Shown in pieces: positions 7,860 through 16,321 of a DNA stretch of 37,268 bases. Every line of letters begins with the position of its first letter. The stretch's first letter is position 1. The notes beneath the pieces were generated by a model that worked only from the letters and a program-made list of their open reading frames with translations, was not told where the DNA came from and did not search any database. Source of the stretch: Bifidobacterium vespertilionis. Lineage in GTDB: Bacteria; Actinomycetota; Actinomycetes; Actinomycetales; Bifidobacteriaceae. A program made the translations under genes and the position numbers. The stretch spans positions 122,888 to 160,155 of the forward strand of contig NZ_RZNZ01000007.1 of assembly GCF_008698145.1 (NCBI RefSeq), read 5' to 3'.

Positions 7860-9359
7860 GGCCAGCGTGATGTCGCGACCCACGATCTCCATGGACTCGA
7901 ACAGCGGCGGGCTCACACGGCGACCGGACATGGCCACGCGCACCGGGCCGAACGCGAGGCGCGGCTTATAGCCGCCGTCCTCCACGAGGGCCTTGTTGAG
8001 CGTCTCGTGCAGCGCGTCGGTCTTCCAATCGGCCTCGGCCACGCCTTCCAGCGCAGCGATCGCCTTGTCCAGCACCTCGGCGGCGGAATCCTTGAGCTGC
8101 TTGCGGGCGTCGGCATCGGGCTCGATGTAGCCCTCGGTGGACAGCAGGGAGCCGACCATGCCGGCCACCTCGCCCAGCAGGCGCACGCGCGGCTGGACGA
8201 GCGGCGCGGCGGCGGTCAGGACCTCGCGCTCACGATCGGTCAGATCGTCCCACGAATCGGCGGAGACCACGCCATCGCGCATGAGGTACGGCACGGAGCG
8301 GCGCAGGAAGTCGGCCGGATCGAGCATGCGGATGTGCTCGGCGTTGATGGAGATGGCCTTGTCCAGATCGAAGCGGGCCGGATTGGCCTTCACGTCGCGC
8401 ACGTCGAACTTGGCGATCATCTCGTCCATGGAGAACACGTCGCGGTCCGGGGCGATGGACCAGCCGAGCAGCGCGAGGTAGTTGAGCAGGCCCTCGCGGA
8501 TGAAGCCGGCGTCGCGGTGGTTGAACAGGTTGGACTCCGGGTCGCGCTTGGAGAGCTTCTTGTTGCCCTGACCCATCACGTACGGCATGTGGCCGAACAG
8601 CGGGGTGGTCTTGGCGATGCCCAGCTCCTCGAGGTAGCGGTAGAGCACGATCTGGCGCGGGGTGGAGCTCAGCAGGTCCTCGCCGCGCAGCACGACGTTG
8701 ATCTCCATGAGGGCGTCGTCCACCGGGTTGGTGAGCGTGTACAGCGGGTCGCCGTTCGGGCGGACGATCACGTAGTCCGGCACGGAACCGGCCTTGAACT
8801 CGATGCGGCCGCGGATCAGATCGTCGAAGGCGATGTCCTCGTCCGGCATCTTGATGCGCAGGGCGGGCTGGCGGCCCTCGGCGCGGAAGGCGGCCTTCTG
8901 CTCCTCGGTGAGGTTGCGATCGTAGCCGTCGTAGCCAAACTCGGCGGGGCGGCCGGCGGCCAGGTTGCGCTCCTTGATCTCCTCCGGGGTGGAGAAGGAT
9001 TCGTAGGCGTAGCCGGCGGCCAGCAGCTTGGCGGCCACGTCCTTGTAGATGTCGGTGCGCTCGGACTGGCGGTAGGGGCCGTGGGGGCCGCCCACGTTGA
9101 TGCCCTCGTCCCAGTCGATGCCCAGCCAGGCCAGGGATTCGAGGATCTGGTTGTAGCTCTCCTCGGAGTCGCGGGCGGCGTCGGTGTCCTCGATGCGGAA
9201 GATCAGCTTGCCGCCGGTGGCGCGGGCCTCGGCCCAGTTGAACAGGGCTGTGCGGATCATGCCGACGTGCGGCGTGCCGGTGGGCGACGGGCAGAAGCGC
9301 ACGCGGACGTCCTTCGGCAGTTCGGGTTTGGTTTCCTTGTTGTTTTCGGCTTCAGTCAT
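7830..9359 (-). CDS. gltX: Glutamyl-tRNA synthetase
   Basis: A 509-residue cytosolic class I aminoacyl-tRNA synthetase that charges tRNA-Glu. The catalytic signatures are present: the HIGH-type motif in [12 protein letters not shown] near residue 25, [15 protein letters not shown] for glutamate and tRNA binding, and the KMSKS-type loop as KKLSKRD. The C-terminal helical anticodon-binding domain is complete. I chose the ATG at 9359 (MTEAENNKE); an ATG nine bases upstream is equally possible, as no strong ribosome site separates them. The last ~10 codons are shared with the inverted repeat, and a displaced second tail lies at 299-413, so the 3' end of this gene may be of donor origin although the product is intact. 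Confidence 0.96.
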   Translation of the reverse strand: MTEAENNKETKPELPKDVRVRFCPSPTGTPHVGMIRTALFNWAEARATGGKLIFRIEDTDAARDSEESYNQILESLAWLGIDWDEGINVGGPHGPYRQSERTDIYKDVAAKLLAAGYAYESFSTPEEIKERNLAAGRPAEFGYDGYDRNLTEEQKAAFRAEGRQPALRIKMPDEDIAFDDLIRGRIEFKAGSVPDYVIVRPNGDPLYTLTNPVDDALMEINVVLRGEDLLSSTPRQIVLYRYLEELGIAKTTPLFGHMPYVMGQGNKKLSKRDPESNLFNHRDAGFIREGLLNYLALLGWSIAPDRDVFSMDEMIAKFDVRDVKANPARFDLDKAISINAEHIRMLDPADFLRRSVPYLMRDGVVSADSWDDLTDREREVLTAAAPLVQPRVRLLGEVAGMVGSLLSTEGYIEPDADARKQLKDSAAEVLDKAIAALEGVAEADWKTDALHETLNKALVEDGGYKPRLAFGPVRVAMSGRRVSPPLFESMEIVGRDITLARLKGLSEHL

Positions 9360-9444
9360 AGGCTCCATTGTGCCCCGCAAGCGGGACGTGGAGGCCGTTG
9401 CCACAGCCTCCGGTCATCTGACGATCGGACTCCGCGGGCGCCCC

Positions 9445-9450
9445 TATAAT
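9445..9450 (+). promoter_or_regulatory. Consensus -10 hexamer TATAAT upstream of the NitT/TauT permease
   Basis: TATAAT is followed by G and lies 59 bases before the chosen start of the permease gene. A -35 box at 16-18 bp spacing is not obvious; CTGACG at 9418-9423 is the nearest likeness but is too far. The ATG inside TATAATG is therefore unlikely to be a translation start. Confidence 0.5.
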
Positions 9451-9508
9451 GGGGACCGCCGTGCCCGCGGGCTCCTCACCTTACCGACGGGCGGAAAGCA
9501 AGGTGAAT

Positions 9509-10375
9509 ATGGCCGTCAAGGCGCAATCGAACATGGTGGAATCGGACGCTCAGCCGCAGGTGCGCAGGACGCAACCGGGCAGGACGCAGCCGGGCAGGGT
9601 GCTGGCAAAACTGAAGCGATACGTCCCCACGCTGGTGGCGGTGGTGGTGCTGATCGCGGTGTGGGAGATCTGGGTGGATTCCGGGCATGCGAACCGGCAT
9701 TCGTTCTCCGCGCCGAGCGAGATCGTGATGGCCACGATCGACGTGTGGCCCAAGATGTGGGCGCAGACCGTGGTCACGATCCAGGAGGCCACGGCGGGCT
9801 TCGTGCTGGCTGTGACGCTGGGCATCCTGATCGGCGTCCTGTTCTACTGCTCGCCGATCCTCAACGCCGCGTTCTTCCCGCTGCTCACGGCCGCGCAGAC
9901 CATGCCGCTGATCACGATCGCCCCGCTGTTCATCATCTGGTTCGGCTTCGAGATCTCCGGCAAGATCGCGATCGTGGCCGTGTTCAGCCTGTTCCCGATC
10001 GCCGTACAGACGATCCGCGGGCTCAAGGCCGTGCCGCAATATTACGAGGACGTGGCGCTGACGTGCGGGGCCACACGATGGTGGACCCTGTGGCATGTCA
10101 AGCTCCGGGTGGCCGCGCGCCAGATCTTCGGCGGCATCCGCATCTCCGCGTCCTACCTGTTCGCCACGGCCACCACGGCCGAGTACATGGGCGCGCGCAA
10201 GGGTCTGGGCATCTGGCTGCAGATGGCGTACAACTCGTTCCGCACGCCGCTGATCTTCTGCGCCACGTTCATGGTGGTGGCGCTCACGGGCGTGGTGCTG
10301 CTGGGCGTCTCGCTGGCCGAGCGTCTGCTGTTGGGCGCCGAGGATGATGCGGTGGCCTTCGACGAGGAAGGGTGA
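9509..10375 (+). CDS. ABC transporter permease, NitT/TauT (SsuC/ThiX-like) family; orphan
   Basis: A 288-residue inner-membrane protein. I chose ATG 9509 (MAVKAQSN) preceded by AAGG; the frame continues upstream, but the only earlier ATG lies inside a -10 box. A basic, Q/P-rich cytosolic tail is followed by about six membrane segments starting LVAVVVLIAVWEIW. Family hallmarks are QTMPLITIAPLFIIWFGFEISGKI, the EAA-type loop YYEDVALTCGATRWWTLWHVKL, and GGIRISASYLFATATTAEYMGARKGLG. This group imports nitrate, sulfonates, thiamine precursors or riboflavin. No ATPase or binding protein follows; the gene runs into a 785-bp repeat-filled gap, so partners must lie elsewhere or are lost. Confidence 0.88.
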   Translation: MAVKAQSNMVESDAQPQVRRTQPGRTQPGRVLAKLKRYVPTLVAVVVLIAVWEIWVDSGHANRHSFSAPSEIVMATIDVWPKMWAQTVVTIQEATAGFVLAVTLGILIGVLFYCSPILNAAFFPLLTAAQTMPLITIAPLFIIWFGFEISGKIAIVAVFSLFPIAVQTIRGLKAVPQYYEDVALTCGATRWWTLWHVKLRVAARQIFGGIRISASYLFATATTAEYMGARKGLGIWLQMAYNSFRTPLIFCATFMVVALTGVVLLGVSLAERLLLGAEDDAVAFDEEG

Positions 10376-10420
10376 CGGGCAAGCGGGATGGGGCCGACGA
10401 CGCCGCGGCGCCGGCTCTGC

Positions 10421-10486
10421 GATGGGGCCGCGCCAGCTCCGTGACGGGGCCGCGCCAGCTCCGTGACGGGGCCGCGCTATTCCCAT
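10421..10486. repeat. 22-bp direct tandem repeat, three copies
   Basis: Units starting GA(C/T)GGGGCCGCGCCAGCTCC at 10421, 10443 and 10465; the third is degenerate at its end. They begin just after the permease stop and open a 785-bp gap without genes (10376-11160). Confidence 0.8.
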
Positions 10487-10549
10487 GCCGCTTCCATGCC
10501 GGCTTTGTGCCGGTTCCGCTGCCTCCGCGTGCCGTTCCACTGCCTCCGC

Positions 10550-10704
10550 GCCGATGCCGTGCCATTCCCGCGCTGATTCCGCTGATCCTGCGCCGCTTCT
10601 GCTGATCCCACGCCGATGCCGTGCCATTCCCGCGCTGATTCCGCTGATCCTGCGCCGCTTCTGCTGATCCCACGCCGATGCCGTGCCATTCCCGCGCCGC
10701 TTCT
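10550..10704. repeat. 62-bp direct tandem repeat, about 2.4 copies
   Basis: The unit running from GCCATTCCCGCGCTGATTCC to CCCACGCCGATGCCGT repeats with starts at 10561, 10623 and 10685. The third copy has an internal deletion. The composition is GC-rich with strong C/T bias on the plus strand. No protein is convincing here. Confidence 0.82.
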
Positions 10705-10706
10705 GT

Positions 10707-10874
10707 GTCTCAAATCGCATCCAATCCGGGAAATGGCGGCGGTTTGAGACAATCCGACCCCTTGTCGCGTCTCAAGTCGCATCCAATTTGCGGAAAGGTG
10801 GCAGTTTGAGACATCCCAGCCCGCTCCTGAGTCTCAAACCGCATCCAATTCCGGAATAGGTAGCGGAATGAGAC
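10707..10874. repeat. Three 44-nt palindromic units at exact 62-nt spacing
   Basis: Copies at 10707-10750, 10769-10812 and 10831-10874 begin GTCTCAA and end TGAGAC around a shared CGCATCCAAT centre. The first can form a 12-bp stem (GTCTCAAATCGC with GCGGTTTGAGAC, one G-T pair) and a 20-nt loop; the others carry mismatches. The intervals are 18 nt and unrelated to each other. The period equals that of the tandem repeat just upstream. Confidence 0.8.
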
Positions 10875-10905
10875 GCACGCAAGAGCGGAGAAGCGCGGAG
10901 CGGGG

Positions 10906-11035
10906 GCAAACTGGGCAGATCGGGACGCCGATCTTGCAAACTGGGCAGATCCTGGCGATTAGGGGCTGAAAATCGGCCGTAGATGACCGGATCTGCCCAG
11001 TTGGCAAATCAAGCGTCCCGATCTGCCCAGTTTGC
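10906..11035. repeat. Long imperfect inverted repeat built from CTGGGCAGATC motifs
   Basis: GCAAACTGGGCAGATC occurs at 10906-10921 and 10936-10951, and its reverse complement at about 10989-11003 and 11020-11035, giving two ~47-bp arms around a central AGGGGCTGAAAATCGGC region. Transcribed, it would fold into a long hairpin between the orphan permease and the DUF805 gene. A related shortened element lies at 14467-14566 and a lone half near 25257-25275. Confidence 0.85.
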
Positions 11036-11160
11036 GGATCCAACTCGTGGATTCGGGCAGGCGCTAGGACGTGAGGCACCCATTGGGACAGCCGGACGCC
11101 TATGGACAATGCCCCGGGGTGCTGGGACAATGGCCGCAACGCTCATGAAAGGGGGCATTG

Positions 11161-12561
11161 ATGACCGATTCCCAACCGAATAATCAGCAGCCGGGGCAGC
11201 CGGAGCAGTCTGGGCAGCCTGAGCAGCAGCCGACGCCCACGACGCCGATTCCACAGTACAGCGAGCAGCAGGACCTGCCGCAGACCGATGTTCACGCGCA
11301 ATCCGCATCGCAGCAGCCGACCCCGCAATACGGACAGTACGCACCCGCTTCGGCCCAGCAGCCCGGACAGCAGTACAGCCAGCAGGCGCCGGCCAACCCG
11401 TTCGCAGCGGGATACCAGCATCCCACGCAGCCCGGCCAACCCGCATACACTCAGCCCAGCCAGCCCGCATACGATCAGCCCGCTCAGCCCACCCCCGGTC
11501 AGCCCGATCAGCCCGCTCAGCCGGAATATGGCCAGTACGCACCACAGCAGCCCTCCGGCCAGCCGACGTACGGGCAGTACGCGCCGCAGCCCGCGTACGA
11601 TCAGTCCGGCCAGCCCGGCCAGACCGCCCAGCCCGATCAGACCACCCAGCCCGGCCAGCAGCCCGCATATGGTCAACCCCAGTATGGGCAGTACGGCCAG
11701 CAGGCACCAGCCAACCCGTTCGCAGCGGGATACCAGCAGCCCGGCCAGTCCGGTCAGTCTAATCAATTCGCGCCGGGTCAGCCGTTGCCACAGGGCGCGC
11801 AGTACGGACAGTATGCCTATGCGGGCGAGCCGCCGATCGACCAGCCCTGGTACGGCATCAGCTTCGGCGCGGCGATCAAACGCCTGTTCAACAAGGCCTT
11901 CGTGTGGACCGGCCGCGCCTCCCGCGGCGAGTTCTGGTGGGCGTATCTGTTCATCATCCTGGTCAACGCAGGAGTAGGCCTTGTGGGCAGCATGCTGGGC
12001 GGTCTCGGCATCGCGCTGGGATACATCTGGAACATCGCGGCCAGCGTGCTGCTGCTGTTCGTGGGCATCAGGCGACTGCACGACACCAACAAGTCGGGCT
12101 GGTTCATGCTGATCGCCGCGGTGCCGTGGGTGATCGACAAGATCGTCACCATCGTGTACGTGCAGCCGCTGACGGACAGGCTCAACGTGCTGGCCCGCGC
12201 CTTCTCCAGCGCGCGCGACACCAACGAGGTGGAGTTCCTGCTGAACCGTTTCCTCGCGGTCAATTCCGGGGCGATCAGCGCCATCATGGTCGCCGCGCTG
12301 ATGGACATCATCTCCGCCATCATCATGCTGGTGCTGCTTGTGGGCAAGTCCAACCCGGCGGGCACGCGGTTCGACATCGCCCCCGCGGCGCCCACGCCGT
12401 TTGGCCAGCCGGCTCAGGGCGCACAGCCTGGCCAGCCGGCTCAGCCGTTCGGGCAGCCGGGACAGAACGGTCAGGGCGCACAGCCGGATCAGCCCGCGCA
12501 GCCCGATCCCTCGCAGAATGGCTCCGATCAGCCGCGGAACCCGTTCGCACCGCAGCAGTAA
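11161..12561 (+). CDS. DUF805 membrane protein with long Q/P/G-rich tails
   Basis: A 466-residue protein. The start is ATG 11161, with AAAGGGGG five bases upstream. Residues 1 to about 220 are low complexity, rich in Q, P, G, A and Y, with repeated QPAYGQ/GQYAP units and two copies of QQAPANPFAAGYQ. Residues ~230-400 are a DUF805 domain: entry motif TGRASRGEFWWAYLF, membrane helices, RRLHDTNKSGWFMLI, then two more helices. A second QPG-rich tail of about 80 residues ends the protein. DUF805 function is not established; the disordered cytosolic tails suggest interaction or anchoring (inference). Transcription ends near the perfect palindrome at 12601-12664. Confidence 0.88.
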   Translation: MTDSQPNNQQPGQPEQSGQPEQQPTPTTPIPQYSEQQDLPQTDVHAQSASQQPTPQYGQYAPASAQQPGQQYSQQAPANPFAAGYQHPTQPGQPAYTQPSQPAYDQPAQPTPGQPDQPAQPEYGQYAPQQPSGQPTYGQYAPQPAYDQSGQPGQTAQPDQTTQPGQQPAYGQPQYGQYGQQAPANPFAAGYQQPGQSGQSNQFAPGQPLPQGAQYGQYAYAGEPPIDQPWYGISFGAAIKRLFNKAFVWTGRASRGEFWWAYLFIILVNAGVGLVGSMLGGLGIALGYIWNIAASVLLLFVGIRRLHDTNKSGWFMLIAAVPWVIDKIVTIVYVQPLTDRLNVLARAFSSARDTNEVEFLLNRFLAVNSGAISAIMVAALMDIISAIIMLVLLVGKSNPAGTRFDIAPAAPTPFGQPAQGAQPGQPAQPFGQPGQNGQGAQPDQPAQPDPSQNGSDQPRNPFAPQQ

Positions 12562-12600
12562 GCGACAGCCAGACAGCCGGCATAGACAACCGGTAACCAA

Positions 12601-12664
12601 ATGACCGCCTGATCGTTCCAACCTGCGAAATTGGGGGCGCAGGTTGGAACGATCAGGCGGTCAT
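12601..12664. terminator. 27-bp perfect palindrome (GATCGTTCCAACCTGCG family)
   Basis: ATGACCGCCTGATCGTTCC and eight more bases (12601-12627) pair without mismatch with 12638-12664 around a 10-base loop, between convergent genes. It lacks a poly-T tract. The core GATCGTTCCAACCTGCG recurs in two palindromes at 35354-35489, also between convergent genes, so this is a dispersed repeat family that probably serves as a bidirectional transcript end. Confidence 0.82.
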
Positions 12665-12694
12665 GCAATCACGCGCATGATCGCGATCAGCGCG

Positions 12695-13594
12695 TCAGAG
12701 CTCCACGTGCTCCTTGTTCGGATCGTCCTTGATATGCGCGAACTTGGCGGCGAGCGCCTCCTTGTTGCGCTTCTCGTCCTCCTCCTTGGCCTTCTTCTTG
12801 GCCGCGGCGGGATCCCACAGCACATCCTCGCGGTGCTTGTCCCACTCGGCGGCGGCCAGCGGGGCCACGAACGCGACGGTGGCGTCCAAACGGGCGTCCG
12901 CATCGTCACCGGCAGCCGCGCGGGCCTTGAGCAGCCCGTCCACCTGATCGTCGCTCAGCGCGATGCGCGGCACGGAGATCTGCTCGCGCAGCTCGTTGAC
13001 CACCAGCAGGACCGGCAGCGCGGACTTCGGATCCTCACCCACGGCGGCGAGCAGCGCATCGCACACCATGAGCGCATCGGCGAAACGGGCGGCCACGGCA
13101 TCGACGCTGGCCGCGCCGGCCGCGGAAGCCTCCGCGCCGGGCAGGGATCCGGCCTGCACGGCGGCCTCAACATCGTTCAGGATCGCGGTGACCTTCGCGG
13201 TCACGTCGTCGGACCAGCCGGCGCGCAGATGATCGGCGGCCTCCACAACCAGCTGGGGATCGCCGGTCTCGGAGAAGTCCGAAAGACCGTCGTAGGCGTC
13301 GTTCGCGGCGAGCAGCGCATCCACCAGATCCTGCGGGCGGCCCGGGATCGTGTCCGCGCCCTCGTAGACGAATTCGGCGTCCGGCACGGTCACGTCCTCG
13401 CCGGTCATGATGCGAGCGGCGGCGCGGGTGAGGCGCACCTGCAGGTTCTCGCCGTACTTCGCGTCGTTGTCCATGTGCATGGCCTCGGTCAACGGCCACA
13501 GCTTCAGCAGCTCGGCACCCTGCTCCGCAGCTTCGCGCACCGCGTCGGAGGCGGCTACGCGGGCCGCTGCGGCGTCATTGAATGCGAACGTCAT
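12695..13594 (-). CDS. Uncharacterised cytosolic helical protein
   Basis: A 299-residue protein that I do not recognise. ATG 13594 (MTFAFNDAAAARVAAS) has AAAGGAG about 9 bases upstream and is preferred over an in-frame start 31 codons earlier. It has no signal peptide or membrane segment. It is acidic and alanine-rich with predicted amphipathic helices throughout, a central stretch with regular hydrophobic spacing (VDAVAARFADALMVCDALLAAVG), and a charged lysine/glutamate-rich C-terminal helix (KKKAKEEDEKRNKEALAAKF) that could be a coiled coil. It is followed 89 bp away on the same strand by no partner; upstream lies the histidine phosphatase on the same strand. Function unknown. Confidence 0.75.
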   Translation of the reverse strand: MTFAFNDAAAARVAASDAVREAAEQGAELLKLWPLTEAMHMDNDAKYGENLQVRLTRAAARIMTGEDVTVPDAEFVYEGADTIPGRPQDLVDALLAANDAYDGLSDFSETGDPQLVVEAADHLRAGWSDDVTAKVTAILNDVEAAVQAGSLPGAEASAAGAASVDAVAARFADALMVCDALLAAVGEDPKSALPVLLVVNELREQISVPRIALSDDQVDGLLKARAAAGDDADARLDATVAFVAPLAAAEWDKHREDVLWDPAAAKKKAKEEDEKRNKEALAAKFAHIKDDPNKEHVEL

Positions 13595-13683
13595 TTCGTT
13601 TGGCTCCTTTGCTTCCCACCATTGTTCGCCAGCGGTCCGGCCGCCGGCATATGAGTCCAGTTTTGATTGTAATCCGTCCGTTC

Positions 13684-14367
13684 TCACGCCACGTTGGCGG
13701 CGGGATCCACATATGTGATGCTCATCACCTGATGGGTGTCACAATCGAAGGTGACGGAGGTGACGGAGGCCAACGCGGCGTGACGAAGCAGCATGTTGTG
13801 CTCGGGATGACCGGTCTCCAGCAGATGGCGGAACGACCAGATGGGCGACTCATGACTGACCACGATGATCTGCCGGCCGGCATACGCGTCGATCTTCTCA
13901 TGGGCGAAGGCACTCATGCGCGCGGCGATCTGCCTGTAGCTCTCCCCCCAGGTGGGCTTGTAGAGATTGCGGATGAGCTTGAGGTTCTCCGGCCTCCACA
14001 GCGCGCCGGAACCATGGCCGATGCGACGGCCGCGGAATTCGTTGCCGGCCTCGATGAGCCGGTCGTCGGTGGCGAGCTTGAGCGGTGGCAGACGTCTTCC
14101 GTTGGGGTCGGCCACCACCAGTTCGGCGCGGGCCTCGTTCAAATGGTCCAGGATGATGCCGGCGGTCTCGCGCGTGCGTTCGAGCGGGGAGGAAAAGACG
14201 GCCACCGCGGTGTTGGTCTGCGGGTTTTCGGCCAGATACCGGCCGGTGGCCTCGGCCATGCGACGGCCGCGATCGGACAGGTGGAAGCCGGGGAGGCGCT
14301 CGTAGAGCAGATGATCGGGATTGTGGACCTCGCCGTGGCGGACAAAGTGAATCGTGGTTGCGCTCAT
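13684..14367 (-). CDS. Histidine phosphatase (phosphoglycerate mutase-like) family protein
   Basis: A 227-residue cytosolic enzyme. The catalytic RHG motif is at the N-terminus (IHFVRHGEVHNPDH), with the LSDRGRRMAE segment, FSSPLERTRETA, and the second catalytic histidine in IIVVSHESPIWSFRHLL. These define branch 1 of the histidine phosphatase superfamily, which includes phosphoglycerate mutases and many broad phosphatases. Length and motif set fit a small-molecule phosphatase rather than glycolytic GpmA, but the substrate cannot be fixed. The start at 14367 has no clear ribosome site; TACATT lies six bases upstream, the usual arrangement of leaderless actinobacterial mRNAs. Confidence 0.88.
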   Translation of the reverse strand: MSATTIHFVRHGEVHNPDHLLYERLPGFHLSDRGRRMAEATGRYLAENPQTNTAVAVFSSPLERTRETAGIILDHLNEARAELVVADPNGRRLPPLKLATDDRLIEAGNEFRGRRIGHGSGALWRPENLKLIRNLYKPTWGESYRQIAARMSAFAHEKIDAYAGRQIIVVSHESPIWSFRHLLETGHPEHNMLLRHAALASVTSVTFDCDTHQVMSITYVDPAANVA

Positions 14368-14466
14368 GATTCCAATGTATCGATTCCGATGTACGCGATC
14401 GTCCCCGCCCGGCTGGGCCGCGCTTGGCTGGCCCCGACCGCGCTCGGCCGGCCCCGCCCGCGCCGC

Positions 14467-14566
14467 CAAACTGGGCAGATCGGGCCGCCGGTTTTGCGTA
14501 CTGGGCAGATCCGGTCATCTGGAGGCCGATTTGGGCTCCTAGCGGACACGTTCTGCCCAGTTTGCG
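14467..14566. repeat. Shortened CTGGGCAGATC inverted-repeat element
   Basis: CAAACTGGGCAGATCGGGCCGCC and TACTGGGCAGATCCGG are followed, after a centre containing GATTTGGGCTCC, by a single inverted TTCTGCCCAGTTTGCG. It resembles the element at 10906-11035 with one half-site lost. It lies in the 502-bp gap upstream of the MFS gene. The remainder of the gap (14567-14869) shows only purine-rich sequence and short AAACGG(C/T)A direct repeats near 14802-14826. Confidence 0.75.
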
Positions 14567-14732
14567 CCGAGGGAATCGAGCGGCGAGGGAAGGGGCGCGG
14601 GAAGGGCGCGGGAAGGGAAAAGAAGGAAGCGCCGATCGACGGTCACACCCCGATGCGCTGATGTACCCGCCACGGCATAGCATGCTCGGAAGAAACACAG
14701 TGCGGCCCCGCAGCCGATGCGGCATCGCACTG

Positions 14733-14746
14733 GTACAACCTTTACG
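14733..14746. promoter_or_regulatory. Possible half operator GTACAACC upstream of the MFS gene
   Basis: GTACAACCTTTACG resembles the GTACAACCTTGTAC palindromes in front of the arabinofuranosidase gene (28338-28351, 28392-28405), matching the left half exactly and the right half partly. It lies 124 bp before the MFS start. If real it would put the transporter under the same LacI protein (inference). Confidence 0.25.
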
Positions 14747-14869
14747 TAGAACGATTTGAGTCATCGGGGACCCGCCGTCCACAGGCCATCCGATGACGGC
14801 AAACGGCATACGGCAAACGGTAAACGGGAAGAACGAAGAGACTACGAGACGAAGAAGGACCACCACATC

Positions 14870-16216
14870 ATGACCAACCACGTGATCGCCGGCGTCAGGG
14901 ACATCGGCGCCCGCGTCTTCGGCGGATACGCCGAACTGCTGCGCATCCCCCACACCGCGCGCTTTTCGATCGGTTCGGTGATCGCCTGCATGCCGTTCCC
15001 CATGGTCGGCATGACCATCACCATCTCCGTGCAGTACTACTACGGCAACTACTCGCTCGCCGGCGCGCTCACCGCCGTGCAGGCCATCGCGCTGGCCATC
15101 GCCACGCCGGTTCTGGGCAAACTGGTGGACAAGTTCGGCCAGCGGCAGGTCTCCATCCCCACCATCGTGGTGTGGATCATCGCGGCGATCGCACTGACCA
15201 CCTGCATCACCAACCGGGCACCGGAGTGGGTGCTCTACTGCATCACGCCGTTCATGGCCGCGATCCCGCCATGGGGAGCCATGAGCCGCGGCCGATGGAC
15301 CCATCTGCTCAAGGGCGACCGCGTGCGCACGGACCGGGCCCTGAGCCTGTGCGGCGTATTCGATGAGGCCATGTGGGTGATCGGCAACCCGCTCGCCTCC
15401 ACGCTGGCCGTGATCTCCGGCCTGCTCGCATTCTCGTTCACCGGCATGTGCGTGATCGTGGGCGCCCTGATGTTCCTGACCGAGCTGACGACCGAACCGC
15501 CGTCGCAGACCCAGCTGGCCCGCGAGGCCGGCATGACCCGCAAGGAGTACCGCGCGCGCGAGGCCGCGAAGGCCGCCGCGCTGCAGAGCGAGGCGAACGC
15601 AGACGGCAAGGCGGGCCGGAAGGAGTCGATCTGGGGACCGGGCCTGATCGCCGTGTGCGTGACGTGGTTCGGCTTGGGCGCCTTCCAGTCGGCCGCCGGC
15701 ATCTCGATCATCTCGTTCGCCACCGAGCAGGGCATGAAGCAGTATTCGGGTTTCGTGTTCGCGTGCTTCTCGATCAGCTCGCTCATGGGCGCGCTGGTGT
15801 ACGGCGCCAAGAACTGGATCATCCCGCTGTGGAAGCGCTTCTACTTCTGCCTGGCGGTGGTGAATCTGGGCATCAGCCTGTTCCTGTTCGCGCACAATCT
15901 GTGGACGATCATGATCATCTATCTGGTGATCGGCGTGTGCCAGGCGCCCACATGGATCAACGGCAACCAGCTCATGCTGCATCTGGTGCCGCCCACCCGC
16001 CTCACGGAGGGCATGGCGTGGATGGGCGCGATGAATTCGATCGGCGCCTCGGCGGGTTCGGCGATCGCCGGCCAGTTCATCGACCGCATGGGATCGCACG
16101 GCGGTTTCCTGGTGGTGACGGCGCTGGCGATCGGCTCGCTGGCGATCGCGCTCATCGGCTTCAAGCAAATCAAGGACGGCACCGAAAAGCCGACGTTGCA
16201 GGAGGTCACGGTATAG
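14870..16216 (+). CDS. Major facilitator superfamily transporter
   Basis: A 448-residue membrane protein. ATG 14870 (MTNHVIAGVRD) has AAGGA about 11 bases upstream; the frame is open 38 codons further but with no ribosome site. About twelve hydrophobic segments are visible, with the MFS loop 2-3 signature as GKLVDKFGQRQ after TM2 and an ~80-residue central loop containing the charged KEYRAREAAKAAALQSEANADGK stretch. Substrate cannot be predicted; this type is common as drug/metabolite exporter in actinobacteria. It is monocistronic, ended by the GC-rich stem-loop at 16278-16301, facing the gtrA-like gene. Confidence 0.88.
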   Translation: MTNHVIAGVRDIGARVFGGYAELLRIPHTARFSIGSVIACMPFPMVGMTITISVQYYYGNYSLAGALTAVQAIALAIATPVLGKLVDKFGQRQVSIPTIVVWIIAAIALTTCITNRAPEWVLYCITPFMAAIPPWGAMSRGRWTHLLKGDRVRTDRALSLCGVFDEAMWVIGNPLASTLAVISGLLAFSFTGMCVIVGALMFLTELTTEPPSQTQLAREAGMTRKEYRAREAAKAAALQSEANADGKAGRKESIWGPGLIAVCVTWFGLGAFQSAAGISIISFATEQGMKQYSGFVFACFSISSLMGALVYGAKNWIIPLWKRFYFCLAVVNLGISLFLFAHNLWTIMIIYLVIGVCQAPTWINGNQLMLHLVPPTRLTEGMAWMGAMNSIGASAGSAIAGQFIDRMGSHGGFLVVTALAIGSLAIALIGFKQIKDGTEKPTLQEVTV

Positions 16217-16277
16217 GCGAATAGGCCGGCCGTGACCTAGCCGCGCAAGCCGCCGTAGGCCGCCGGGATACGTGACG

Positions 16278-16301
16278 GGCCCGCCGACGTTGGCGGGCCC
16301 G
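16278..16301. terminator. Bidirectional stem-loop between convergent MFS and gtrA-like genes
   Basis: GGGCCCGCC (16278-16286) pairs perfectly with GGCGGGCCC (16293-16301) across a six-base loop. It lies 61 bp after the MFS stop and 20 bp from the gtrA-like stop. No long T-run follows. Confidence 0.7.
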
Positions 16302-16321
16302 ATCGGACTAATGATTTGCCG

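Noticed and set aside
9449..9508. Upstream ATG start for the NitT/TauT permease (20 codons longer)
   Set aside because: That ATG is part of the TATAATG -10 box, so it would lie upstream of the transcript start, and no ribosome site precedes it.
10707..10874. CRISPR-like look: three 44-nt palindromic repeats with 18-nt intervals
   Set aside because: The repeats differ from one another at several positions, the intervals are too short for spacers, there are only three units and no cas gene is near. It is better described as a small tandem hairpin array.
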